A DNA stretch of 64,000 nucleotides from Rhodococcus pyridinivorans (GTDB lineage Bacteria; Actinomycetota; Actinomycetes; Mycobacteriales; Mycobacteriaceae), in the NCBI RefSeq assembly GCF_900105195.1, contig NZ_FNRX01000002.1:3968001-4032000 (forward strand), in the 5' to 3' direction. The notes beneath the pieces are model-generated. The model had not been told where the DNA came from, ran no database searches, and saw only the letters and a program-made list of their open reading frames with translations. The position numbers were made by a program, and so were the translations under genes. Of this stretch, positions 1 to 7,918 are shown one piece after another; positions within the stretch are counted from its first letter, which is position 1, and each line of letters starts with the position of its first letter.

Positions 1-384
1 CACTGTCCAGGTCGGCGACCGGCACACGGCACAGCAGCAGACCGTCGGGGCGGGCTACGAAGGCCTCACCGGCCGTCGCGCCGAGTGCCTCGACGAGATC
101 GGGCGCGTCGAGCAGCATCCGCAAACGGTTCTGGGTGTCCTCGCGGAAGTCGATGTCGGCGCGAGGGAGAGATAACACCCCACCGCCACCGGACCGACGA
201 TGTCGCCCGCCTCCGACCGCGCGTCGCTCTCGAGTTCGCTCGCGTGGTGCAGCAGCATCTTCGCCCGCTCGAGCACCGCGTGACCGGTCGGTGTGAGCTT
301 GACGCCCTGGGCGCGCTGCCGGACGAGGAACTTGACCGCGAGGGCCTTCTGGTCGGTGATCGCAGACGAGAGCGAGTTGCCTCA
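1..384 (-). pseudogene. LysR-type regulator relic joined to an unrelated frame
   Basis: Reading leftwards from a TGA at 382-384, about 70 codons match a LysR regulator from the end of the helix-turn-helix into the linker (SSAITDQ, then AVKFLVRQRAQGVKLTPTG, then the start of the effector domain, GPVAVGCYLSLAP). The first ~35 residues, including the start and most of the DNA-binding helix, are missing. Near position 170 the LysR similarity stops and a different frame stays open to the window edge. It contains ALGATAGEAFVARPDGLLL, reminiscent of the C-terminus of class A flavin monooxygenases (weak inference). A deletion that fused two gene remnants explains this best. No functional product is expected. 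Confidence 0.6.
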
Positions 385-440
385 TCGTGTACGTGGGCAT
401 CGCGTCCGTCCTGGGCATGGTAGTCCCGAGTCGAGAGCGC

Positions 441-1793
441 TCACACGAACCGGAAGAGCGGCGGGATCGCGACGACCGCCAGTGCCGCCCACCCGCAGTA
501 GACGGGCAGGTAGCGCATCTGCCACCGCTCGACCGCCGCGAAACCGGTGCGGCCCCGCAGGAACGAGATGCCGAGCCACGCCGCCCACACGAGGTTCGCC
601 AGGAGGACGAGGTTCAGACCGAGGGCGGTGACCTTGTTGGCGGTGAAGCCGAACTCGGCGATGCGGGCGGCCATCGCGGTGAGCATCAGCAGGTCGACAG
701 CGAGCGCCGCGGCGATCAGCATCACCTGCAGCAGATCGAAGACGTCCGGTGCGGCGTGCGGGTCGCGGGCAGAGATCGAGTAGAGCAGAAGTCCGAGGAC
801 GAGCACGAGGATCAGGTCCATGAGGATCAGCAGGCCCCGGTCGACGTCGACGACGCTGTGGGCCGCGATCACCGCGACGAACAGCGCGATCAGCATGAGG
901 ATCGTGACGGGCGTGAAGACCCGGGTGAGAACGGGAGCGATGTTCTCCACGACCTGCTGCTTCGCCTCGACGAGCCAGGCCGCGACGACGATCGCTCCGG
1001 CCGGCCCGAACGGGACGATCCACTGTTCGAAGAACGGTTCGATATCGATCTCCAGGGCGCTGAAGGCACCCGCGGTCAGCCCCATGAGCACGCCGCCGCC
1101 GAGCGCGAGCAGCGCCAGGTACACGGCGAACTCCCCGGTGAAGCGCACGAAGTCCATGCGACGGCGATGGGATCGCCACTGCCCTGCGACATAGGCCGCA
1201 CCGACGACGAACCACAGGACCACCGGGGCGTGGATCGCCGCGATGATCTCGGTGGCGCCGCCCGGTTCGAACGGGAAGACGTTGAGCACGATCGCCACGA
1301 GGACGAACGGAACGGCAAGGAGCGCACTGCTCTTCGGACTCATCTGACGCTTCCACGCGAAATACAGCGTGAGGAAGGGCAGCATGAGCACGGCGGCGTT
1401 GCGCACCAGTGCGTTATCGGAGAGCCACTCGAATCCGGCCCGGACGGCCAGACCGGCACCGAGCGCGCAGGCGAGGACGACCGCGAGTTCCCTACGGCGA
1501 CGCGGGGTTCCGGACTCCTCACCGCGACCGCCACCGGTGAGGACGAGCTGCTTCCACAGCCGGTCGGAGTGTTCCTGGGCGAACTCGCGGGAGACCTCGT
1601 CGAGACCACCCATCCGGCCGACCGCGACGAGGAATGCCTCGTCGGCCGTCAGTCCGACCGACGCGAGGTCCGAGATCTGTTCCCGCAGATGATCTTCCAT
1701 CTCGTCGATGTCCGAGGACGAGATGACCCGATAGTCGGCGACGTAGTTGCGCCAGCCGGCGATCCGGTCCTCGAGATGTGCGTCGAGTGTCAT
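441..1793 (-). CDS. Multi-pass membrane protein with permease prefix domain
   Basis: A 450-residue integral membrane protein. The N-terminal ~85 residues are soluble and helical (HLEDRIAGWRNYV, then DEMEDHLREQISDL, then a glycine/methionine-containing VGRMGGLDEVSREF segment). This matches the permease prefix domain 1 found in proteins encoded beside PadR regulators. About ten hydrophobic segments follow from residue ~105 to the C-terminus, with no ATPase or known catalytic motif. The ATG at 1793 overlaps the upstream padR stop by 4 bp (ATGA), so the two are translationally coupled. The role is probably a PadR-controlled membrane stress or transport component; the substrate is unknown. Confidence 0.8.
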   Translation of the reverse strand: MTLDAHLEDRIAGWRNYVADYRVISSSDIDEMEDHLREQISDLASVGLTADEAFLVAVGRMGGLDEVSREFAQEHSDRLWKQLVLTGGGRGEESGTPRRRRELAVVLACALGAGLAVRAGFEWLSDNALVRNAAVLMLPFLTLYFAWKRQMSPKSSALLAVPFVLVAIVLNVFPFEPGGATEIIAAIHAPVVLWFVVGAAYVAGQWRSHRRRMDFVRFTGEFAVYLALLALGGGVLMGLTAGAFSALEIDIEPFFEQWIVPFGPAGAIVVAAWLVEAKQQVVENIAPVLTRVFTPVTILMLIALFVAVIAAHSVVDVDRGLLILMDLILVLVLGLLLYSISARDPHAAPDVFDLLQVMLIAAALAVDLLMLTAMAARIAEFGFTANKVTALGLNLVLLANLVWAAWLGISFLRGRTGFAAVERWQMRYLPVYCGWAALAVVAIPPLFRFV

Positions 1794-2155
1794 CACGACC
1801 ACCCCGGCGCGACGGCGGGAGGCAACTGGGCCGACTGCCACACCTGGTGCAGGGCCTCGGCGACGACCGTCCACTGCGCCGCCCGTTCGGTGAGGACTTC
1901 CCGGCCCGCGTCGGTGATGGCGTAGTGCTTGCGGCGCCGCCCGTTGTCGGCGACACGCCAGGTGGCGGACACGTGCCCCGCCCGCTCGAGACGGTGCAGG
2001 AGGGGATAGAGCATCCCGTCGGTCCACTGCATCCGGCCCTGCGACAGCTCGTTGACGCGTTTGATGATCGCATACCCGTACGACTCGCCCTCGGCGAGGA
2101 TGCCGAGCACGAGCGGGGTGGCGGACGCGGCCACCAAATCCTTCTCGATGAACAT
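1793..2155 (-). CDS. PadR-family transcriptional regulator
   Basis: A 120-residue PadR protein: N-terminal winged helix (VLGILAEGESYGYAIIKRV, then GMLYPLLHRLERAGHVSATW, then the wing GRRRKHYAITDAGREVL) and a short C-terminal dimerisation helix. Start at ATG 2155, immediately downstream of a perfect inverted repeat at 2159-2218. It overlaps the membrane-protein gene by ATGA. PadR regulators normally repress their own operon and are released by a small ligand or stress; here that would be the padR/membrane-protein pair. The family assignment is secure and the inducer is unknown. Confidence 0.93.
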   Translation of the reverse strand: MFIEKDLVAASATPLVLGILAEGESYGYAIIKRVNELSQGRMQWTDGMLYPLLHRLERAGHVSATWRVADNGRRRKHYAITDAGREVLTERAAQWTVVAEALHQVWQSAQLPPAVAPGWS

Positions 2156-2158
2156 GTC

Positions 2159-2218
2159 GTCCTCATACCTAGAGGTTCTATGGATAACGGTGACCCTAGC
2201 AGATCTAGGTATGAGGAC
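2159..2218. promoter_or_regulatory. Perfect 15-bp inverted repeat, probable PadR operator
   Basis: The left arm GTCCTCATACCTAGA (2159-2173) and right arm TCTAGGTATGAGGAC (2204-2218) are exact reverse complements separated by 30 bp. The repeat begins 4 bp upstream of the padR start codon. Each arm contains ATACCTAGA, suggesting two half-sites or two dimer sites contacted together. Autorepression by the adjacent PadR is the simplest reading. Confidence 0.75.
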
Positions 2219-2250
2219 CGAGCGCTCTTCGCAAGGTGGTGCGGTGGCGT

Positions 2251-3231
2251 CTACTGCCGGTCGTCGGATCCGGCGGTTGTGGATTCGTCGGAGCCGGAGG
2301 CGGTCGATCCGGAATCCGCAGATCCCGAATCCGCAGATCCCGAAGCGGCAGATCCCGAAGCGGCAGATTCCGAAGCCTCGGAGCGACTCCACGTCTCCGT
2401 CACCCGCGCCCGGCCGCGTTCGAACACGTCTCCGAGGACTCCCCCGACCGCCTTGAGCGGACTGCTCATCGAGTCCAGGGCCTCGGCGATCACCGGGTCC
2501 TCGTCGTCGAGCCAACCCGCCTCGTCGGCACGGCACGCCCACCGGAAGTCGTCGAAGTCCTGACGCAGACCCGCGAGCACCTTCGTCGTCCGTCCCGACG
2601 ACAAGCGGCGTACGACCTCGATCGGGGTGCCCTCCGCGAACCGGGCGAGCGCGGCACGGGCGCGGCGCAGCAGTTCGGCGTCCTGCGTGAAGTGGTCGGC
2701 CAGGACCTGACGGGCGGAGGTCAGCGCGTCGCGCAGTTCGTCGTCGGGCGTGCGTGCCAGGTGCACGCGATGCCACAGGAACAGGCAGTCCTCGACGATC
2801 ACGAGCAACTGCAGCGTCTCCCCCAGAGCCTCCTCCACCGCGACCTTCTGCAGCAGTTCGACGTGCTCACCCACCGCCGCGTCGAGTCCGAGATCGTCGA
2901 GCGACGAAGAGACGTGCCCGCGCAGACGCGTCACCGTCCGGGCGAGGACCTCACCGAGGTCGGCGATCGACTGCCAGTCCCGGTCGGGAAGACCGCCGGT
3001 GTGGTCGACCATTGATGCCGCCCTGGTCAGAACATTGTGGGTCGCGACGATGTCGCCGGCCGGCTCCGCCCCGGCCAGGTCGAGCACGCGGTCGACGGTT
3101 CCGGGCGCCGCATCGTCGCCTTCGAGACGCACGACGGCGGCCTCCACCGACGCGACTGCTCCCCGCAACGCCTCGAGGACCGCGTCGGGGGCGGTGGGGA
3201 CTGCGGCGGTGGGTTTCGACGTGTCGGCCAT
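2251..3231 (-). CDS. Hypothetical protein with Ser/Gly/Ala pentapeptide tail
   Basis: A 326-residue soluble protein that I cannot assign. Residues ~15-270 are rich in helices with acidic and leucine-heavy stretches (for example LRGAVASVEAAVVRLEG and LLQKVAVEEALGETLQLLV). No signal peptide, membrane segment or catalytic motif is visible. The C-terminal ~35 residues are a low-complexity tail built from five-residue units such as AASGS and ADSGS, encoded by 15-bp tandem repeats at 2291-2380. It lies upstream of padR on the same strand, but the padR operator lies between them, so it is probably a separate transcription unit. Start ATG 3231. Confidence 0.7.
   Translation of the reverse strand: MADTSKPTAAVPTAPDAVLEALRGAVASVEAAVVRLEGDDAAPGTVDRVLDLAGAEPAGDIVATHNVLTRAASMVDHTGGLPDRDWQSIADLGEVLARTVTRLRGHVSSSLDDLGLDAAVGEHVELLQKVAVEEALGETLQLLVIVEDCLFLWHRVHLARTPDDELRDALTSARQVLADHFTQDAELLRRARAALARFAEGTPIEVVRRLSSGRTTKVLAGLRQDFDDFRWACRADEAGWLDDEDPVIAEALDSMSSPLKAVGGVLGDVFERGRARVTETWSRSEASESAASGSAASGSADSGSADSGSTASGSDESTTAGSDDRQ
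2291..2380 (-). repeat. Six 15-bp tandem repeats inside a coding region
   Basis: Units of the form GATCCCGAAGCGGCA (plus strand), with variants GAATCC and GGAATCC, run through 2306-2380, with a more diverged unit at 2291-2305. In the gene frame each unit encodes a pentapeptide such as AASGS or ADSGS. The two central units (2336-2365) are identical. The unit length is a multiple of three, so copy number can change without breaking the frame. Confidence 0.85.
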
Positions 3232-3278
3232 ACCCCAATCGTGCTACGTCGAAGGGCCGGATGCATCACGTCTTCCGG

Positions 3279-3336
3279 CTCAGTTCGGGACGCGCACCCA
3301 CTTCCCGCTCAGTTCGGGACACGGACCCACGCTTGT
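3279..3336 (-). repeat. 29-bp duplication of a gene 3' end including the stop
   Basis: The helicase-associated gene ends with codons for WVRVPN and TGA (3309-3311). A second copy of the same seven codons lies 29 bp further downstream, ending in TGA at 3280-3282. The duplicated codons differ only at synonymous third positions (GTC/GTG and CGT/CGC), so the peptide WVRVPN-stop is preserved. The offset of 29 is not a multiple of three, so the second copy is in another frame. Confidence 0.8.
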
Positions 3337-5384
3337 TCGAGCAGGGCCACCACTTCGGTCTCCCTGCGGGCCCGGTAGGCCGACAGGATCCGGCGCGGGC
3401 GCGACTCCCCGTCGAGGCCGAGAGCGGACGCCAACGCCGACGCGATCCGCTCCTCGGGTACGGTCTCCGGTTCGGTGTGGCCGATGAGCGAGAGCGCCTT
3501 GCGCAGCGGTTCGGCGTTGTCGGCGACGGTGCGCAGCGGCAGGACGTCGAACCGGCCGTCGGTGCGGACCTCGAGCAGCAGCTCGTTGTCCTCCTCCACC
3601 CCGACGTCCTCGAGAAACCGGCGGATCGAGGACAGACGCGGCACCGGTCCCGTCCAGCGCAGGGTCTGGCCGCCCAGGCGGGACGGGAGCATCACGTGCC
3701 CACCCGGTGCGCACCCGGCGATCGCGGCGACGGCGGACGGAACCGTGAACTCGGCTCCCCGCAGGTGGTCGCGGGTCGCGGGGATGCGCAGGCGCCAGGC
3801 CTCCCCCAGCCGGTAGAGGCGGCGTGTGCGCTCGGGCAGGGCGATCGGGACGTGCGAGCGGTGACGACGCCGGACACGGCCGTCGACGACCTCGAAATCC
3901 CCTCCGGCCGTGAACGTCCGGGCGGAATCCTCCGAGATGCCGAATCGGTCGACGAGCGCGGCGACCACCATGTCGCGATCGGCGCTTCCGCCGCGGGCAT
4001 CGACCAGCCGTGCGATGCGGTTGCGGATGGCGGTGACCACGTCGACGTCCCACTCGGCCAGCGCCCAACGTTCACCGTCGGATGTGAAGCGCTCGTCGTC
4101 GGCGAGTTCGGAGACGAGGGTGTGGACGTCGGCATTGACCCCCATGCGCGCGACAAGCGTGTCGGCGGTCAGGGGATCGCCGAGCACCTCGAGGACCTGA
4201 GCGGCACGCCCGGCGAGCCCGTCCGGCGGGGACAGTAAACGGCCTTCGAAGGTCGTCGTGCCGCAGTACCGGGTCCACGCCTCGAACTCGTCGTCGGGAA
4301 GCGACCACACGGCCTTCACGGCGGCGGGCTCGACCACACCGTTCGGTGATTCGAACTCCGAGAGCAGTCCGCGGGTCTGCTTCTCGGCGTCGGGCAGATC
4401 CGGTACCGCGATCCACCCGTCCGCGACCTCGAAACGGTCGTCGAGACGGTGCAACACCCGCCACAGGGGCACGTCGAAACCCTGGACGGTCCGGCCCAGC
4501 ACCGGGTGGGTGCGCACCATCCGGTCGAAGGCCGCCACCGGCCGCACGTCGACGCGCAACGCCGCGAGCAGGTCGCCGACCGCCGTGCCGAATGGGAAGG
4601 TGGACGGCCCGGCCGGGTCGTCGACGCCGTCGTGGACGCGGCGCCGCAAGGCCGTGCGTTCCGCGTCGGGCAAGCCCTCGAGGTAGTCGGTGAGTTCGGC
4701 GATCGGATCGGCCGGCGCCGCCACCGGCAGGTCGCGGGCGGTGAGTGCCCGCAACCGGGCCGCGGCGTCCTGGATCTCCTCCGGCGCCCCGTCGTCGATC
4801 ACGGCCAGCAGGAGAGGAGCATCGTCGCGGCCGCACACGCGACTCCACCGCGCCAGCGCCGCCAGGTCGTCGAGGAGCAGCGCCGCGGCGGGCACCCGCG
4901 CGGCACGCGGATCGGCTTCGAGGGTGGCCAGTTCGCGGAGCACCGTCGCGACGAGCGCGGCGCAGACGATCTCCTCCACCGCGTCGCGGTCGGCGCCGCG
5001 GATCCCGAGCAGATCGGCCGGACTGCGACTGAACAATTCGGCGGTGGTGGGTGCGTGCGGGAGGCGCGCGACGAGGGTCGCGGCGGCCGGACCGAGATCG
5101 AGTGCGGCCACAGGCACTTCGTCCTCACGCAGCAGACCGTCCGCGAAGCGTAGCTCCGGGTGGTCGGTGACGTAGATGTGGGCGAGTTCGGCGCACAGTT
5201 CGGGGATCTCGGTGTGCTCACAGGTCTCGGCGGGCGACTCGTTCTCCCACCAGCGGGACGACGATACGAGTGCCCCGAGGGCGGCGGTGCGGGCCGATCC
5301 GTAGCGGTCGATCCACGGCATCAGATCCACCCAGCGACGACTGTCGAGTTCGTCCGACGACAAGGCACGAGACCACAGCGACAC
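3309..5384 (-). CDS. Helicase-associated (XPB/Ssl2-like) domain protein
   Basis: A 691-residue protein resembling the mycobacterial helicase C-terminal-domain protein of the Rv0862c type. It contains no Walker A or DEAD motif, so it is not a helicase itself. The family has winged-helix repeats and a C-terminal domain related to XPB/Ssl2; here the region around residues 470-620 carries a basic RRRHRSHVPIALPERTRRLYRLGE stretch split by arginine clusters, then a GHVMLPSRLGGQTLRWTGP core. The GTG start at 5384 follows AGGAG at good spacing; longer frames lack a ribosome site. The 3' end is duplicated just after the stop. A DNA-repair accessory role is inferred from the family only. Confidence 0.75.
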   Translation of the reverse strand: MSLWSRALSSDELDSRRWVDLMPWIDRYGSARTAALGALVSSSRWWENESPAETCEHTEIPELCAELAHIYVTDHPELRFADGLLREDEVPVAALDLGPAAATLVARLPHAPTTAELFSRSPADLLGIRGADRDAVEEIVCAALVATVLRELATLEADPRAARVPAAALLLDDLAALARWSRVCGRDDAPLLLAVIDDGAPEEIQDAAARLRALTARDLPVAAPADPIAELTDYLEGLPDAERTALRRRVHDGVDDPAGPSTFPFGTAVGDLLAALRVDVRPVAAFDRMVRTHPVLGRTVQGFDVPLWRVLHRLDDRFEVADGWIAVPDLPDAEKQTRGLLSEFESPNGVVEPAAVKAVWSLPDDEFEAWTRYCGTTTFEGRLLSPPDGLAGRAAQVLEVLGDPLTADTLVARMGVNADVHTLVSELADDERFTSDGERWALAEWDVDVVTAIRNRIARLVDARGGSADRDMVVAALVDRFGISEDSARTFTAGGDFEVVDGRVRRRHRSHVPIALPERTRRLYRLGEAWRLRIPATRDHLRGAEFTVPSAVAAIAGCAPGGHVMLPSRLGGQTLRWTGPVPRLSSIRRFLEDVGVEEDNELLLEVRTDGRFDVLPLRTVADNAEPLRKALSLIGHTEPETVPEERIASALASALGLDGESRPRRILSAYRARRETEVVALLEQAWVRVPN

Positions 5385-5528
5385 TGACCGATGCTCCTCT
5401 TCCACGCCCGGCGGAGGCCGCGGGCCCCCTCTCCGGCGTCGACGCCGCGCTCGTGCAGCGCGTCCACGCGAGGCGCCCTCGACCCGGACGCCGGTTCTCA
5501 CCCTACAGTCCGAACGCCCCGTTTCCCG

Positions 5529-5612
5529 TCAGGTGAGGGCGGTGTCGACCGCTCAGGTGATCGCGAGGTCGACCGCTCAGGTGATCGCGAGGTCGACCGC
5601 TCAGGTGAGCGC
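5529..5612 (-). repeat. 24-bp tandem repeats carrying four in-frame stop codons
   Basis: The end of the small membrane-protein gene (ALT-stop, TGA at 5601-5603) is repeated downstream with an exact 24-bp period: TGA recurs at 5577-5579, 5553-5555 and 5529-5531. Units are 5589-5612, 5565-5588, 5541-5564 and a partial 5529-5540. The period is eight codons, so all four stops share the gene frame. The peptide before each stop is ALT, AIT, AIT, ALT. Confidence 0.85.
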
Positions 5613-5792
5613 AATGTCGGAGTCGTCACGCGCCTCCGGGCGCAGCCGCAGCAGGACGAGTCCCGTCACCGACGCGACGATGAGCGAGGCCACCAGCCCG
5701 TTCACGTGCAGCGCCCACACGGCGATCACCGCCCCGGCCAGTCCCCCCAGCAGAGCGATCCAGAGCAGTACTTTTCCCAGGACCGAAGCCAT
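5601..5792 (-). CDS. Small two-pass membrane protein
   Basis: A 63-residue protein with two hydrophobic segments (residues ~5-26, LGKVLLWIALLGGLAG followed by AVIAVW, and ~31-50, GLVASLIVASVTGLVLLRL) and a short charged tail ending DDSDIALT. No family is recognised. The ATG at 5792 faces a 174-bp region shared with the divergent HMG-CoA lyase gene. The gene is too short for homology-based confidence, but codon use, the hydrophobic pattern and the clean intergenic position support it. Its 3' end is repeated in tandem in the downstream spacer. Confidence 0.65.
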   Translation of the reverse strand: MASVLGKVLLWIALLGGLAGAVIAVWALHVNGLVASLIVASVTGLVLLRLRPEARDDSDIALT

Positions 5793-5966
5793 TTCCCCGC
5801 ACCTTCCGGCAATTCACGATCAGAACGGTGAGGATAGTGTCATCTGTCACAGTCCTCGCGAAAGTCCATCGGTGTGTCGACGGATCGTGCCCGCACGGTG
5901 ACCGGGGCATACTGGTGCGGTTCGAGACGGTGGGGTCGGCAGGAACACGACGGGGAGGCGGAAACA

Positions 5967-6908
5967 GTGGCGGAACCGACGAGTGACCGAGCATGCACGG
6001 ACGTGATCCTGCGCGACGTGACGCTGCGCGACGGACTGCAGCTGACCGGCAAACTGCTCCCCACCGAACGCAAGGTGGAGATCGTCCGGGCGCTGCTCGC
6101 CGCGGGCGTGCCCGAACTCGAGATCGGGTCCCTGGCCCGCGCCGACCTCGTGCCGCCGATGGCGAACACCCTCGACCTCGTCGCAGCGCTGACCGAGGAG
6201 GAACTCGACCGCTGCTGGATCTGGGTCGCTACGCCGCGCCACGTCGAGAAGGCGATCGCGGCCGGTGCCCGACGGTTCCAGTACTGCTTCTCGGTCTCCG
6301 ACGCCCATAACCGCGCCAACATCGGCCGCGACACCGCGGACAGCATCGCCGCGATGCCGGCGGCGATCGAACGCGCCCACGCCGTCGGCGGCGGTATCCA
6401 GTTGTGCCTGGCCACGGCGTTCACGTGCCCGTTCGACGGGCCGGTCGATCCCGACCGGGTCGTGGAGATCGCATGCGATCCGCGCACCGACGGGGCCGCC
6501 GACATCGTCGTCGCCGACACCCTGGGCCAGGCCGTGCCCGGCCAGGTGTCGTCGCTGGTCGCGCGCCTGGCCGCCGAATCCCCCGACCGACGGATCGTCT
6601 ACCACGGTCACGACACGTGGGGTCTCGGTGTCGCCAACAGCCTCGCCGCGATCGACGCCGGGGCGACCGTCGTCGACGGCGCACTCGCCGGCCTGGGCGG
6701 GTGCCCGTTCGCACCGGGTGCGAGCGGCAACACCGCGAGCGAGGACCTGCTGTTCGCGACCCGCCCGTCGTGGCTGGACCCGGAGGTCTTCGGCGCCCTG
6801 GTCCGGCTCGGCGAGGACATCGTCGCCGAACTGGACGAACCGAACCGGTCGCGTGCCCGGAAGGGCGCCCGCTCCGAGGCCGAGGCCTTCGACTGGGCCC
6901 TCCGGTGA
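5967..6908 (+). CDS. Hydroxymethylglutaryl-CoA lyase family protein
   Basis: A 313-residue TIM-barrel lyase of the HMG-CoA lyase/DRE-type group, predicted to cleave 3-hydroxy-3-methylglutaryl-CoA to acetoacetate and acetyl-CoA (leucine catabolism). Diagnostic features are LRDGLQ at residues 20-25 (metal and substrate), the HGHDTWG metal ligands, and the catalytic-cysteine loop GLGGCPFAPGASGNTASED near residue 240. Start GTG 5967 follows GGGGAGG. It overlaps the glycerate kinase gene by 4 bp (GTGA), so the pair is coupled, an unusual metabolic combination. Substrate preference within the lyase family (HMG-CoA or a related 3-hydroxyacyl-CoA) cannot be fixed from sequence. Confidence 0.88.
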   Translation: MAEPTSDRACTDVILRDVTLRDGLQLTGKLLPTERKVEIVRALLAAGVPELEIGSLARADLVPPMANTLDLVAALTEEELDRCWIWVATPRHVEKAIAAGARRFQYCFSVSDAHNRANIGRDTADSIAAMPAAIERAHAVGGGIQLCLATAFTCPFDGPVDPDRVVEIACDPRTDGAADIVVADTLGQAVPGQVSSLVARLAAESPDRRIVYHGHDTWGLGVANSLAAIDAGATVVDGALAGLGGCPFAPGASGNTASEDLLFATRPSWLDPEVFGALVRLGEDIVAELDEPNRSRARKGARSEAEAFDWALR

Positions 6909-7864
6909 CCCGCATCCTGATCGCCCCCGACAGCTTCAAGGGCACCTACACCGCCGTCGAGGTCGCCGACGCGATCGCCTCCGGTGTGGAGAGCGCCGGG
7001 CACACCGCGATCCGGATGCCCGTCGCGGACGGCGGCGAGGGCACTCTCGACGCGCTCGCCGGGCCGCTCGGTCTCGCCCGGATCGAGGTCGAGGCCGTGA
7101 ACCCGTGGCGCGCACCGTGCCGCGGACTGCTGGGGATGTCGCCGGACGGCACGGCCGTCGTCGAACTCGCGACGGCGAGCGGCATCACCACTCCGCACGA
7201 CGGTCCGCGCGACGCCGTCACCGCCGACACCTACGGCACCGGGATGGTCATGGCCGAAGCCGTCCGGCGCGGAGCACGGCACATCGTCGTCGCGGCCGGT
7301 GGGTCGGCGACGACCGACGGGGGCGCAGGTGCGATCGCCGCGATCGACGAGCGGGGTGGGCTCGACGACGCCCGCGTCACCGTGCTGTCCGACGTGACGA
7401 CCCGCTACACCGATGCGGCACGGATCTTCGGGCCGCAGAAGGGCGCCGATACGGCAGCCGTCGCGCTGCTCACGCGCCGCCTCGAAGAGAGGGCGCTGAC
7501 CCTCCCCCGCGACCCGCGGGAGGTCGACGGCTCTGGAGCGGCCGGGGGTTTCTCCGGTGGGATGTGGTCGCGGTTCGGTGCAGAACTGCGGTCGGGAGCC
7601 GACTTCGTGCTCGACGCAGTGGAATTCGACGACGCCGTGCGCACCGCCGATCTCGTCGTGGTTGGCGAGGGACGGCTCGACGGCCAGTCGCGGGCGGGCA
7701 AGATCGTCTCGGCGATCCTCGCGCGCTGCAGCGACGTTCCGGTGGTCGCGGTGGTCGGTTCGGTCGGCGACGACCTCGGCGACTACCGCGATCGGTTCGC
7801 CGATGTCGTCGTCGCATCCGATGCGGAATCGCTGACGCGCGCCGGTCGGACACTGCGCACCTGA
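6905..7864 (+). CDS. glxK: Glycerate kinase
   Basis: A 319-residue glycerate 2-kinase of the GarK/GlxK family, using ATP to phosphorylate D-glycerate. The N-terminus RILIAPDSFKGTYTAVEVAD and the conserved blocks MPVADGGEGTLDAL, ATASGI, DTYGTG, GGSATTDGGAG and VVGEGRLDGQSRAGK match the family over its whole length. The GTG start at 6905 is nested in the upstream lyase stop. The last codons (LRT-stop) are repeated 30 bp downstream. The pairing could serve a glyoxylate/glycerate salvage route, but the window contains no other gene of that route. Confidence 0.93.
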   Translation: MTRILIAPDSFKGTYTAVEVADAIASGVESAGHTAIRMPVADGGEGTLDALAGPLGLARIEVEAVNPWRAPCRGLLGMSPDGTAVVELATASGITTPHDGPRDAVTADTYGTGMVMAEAVRRGARHIVVAAGGSATTDGGAGAIAAIDERGGLDDARVTVLSDVTTRYTDAARIFGPQKGADTAAVALLTRRLEERALTLPRDPREVDGSGAAGGFSGGMWSRFGAELRSGADFVLDAVEFDDAVRTADLVVVGEGRLDGQSRAGKIVSAILARCSDVPVVAVVGSVGDDLGDYRDRFADVVVASDAESLTRAGRTLRT

Positions 7865-7904
7865 GAGATGCGCCTTTCGGCACTGCGCACCTGAGAAATG
7901 CGCC
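7851..7904 (+). repeat. 30-bp duplication of glycerate kinase 3' end
   Basis: CACTGCGCACCTGAGA followed by a G/A variant base and TGCGCC occurs at 7851-7874 and again at 7881-7904. The copies overlap the last codons and TGA (7862-7864) of glycerate kinase; the second TGA (7892-7894) lies ten codons further on in the same frame. An 11-bp echo (CCGATCACSGG type, 7904 and 7915) straddles the stop of the convergent gene next to it. Confidence 0.8.
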
Positions 7905-7918
7905 CGATCACCGGCCGA

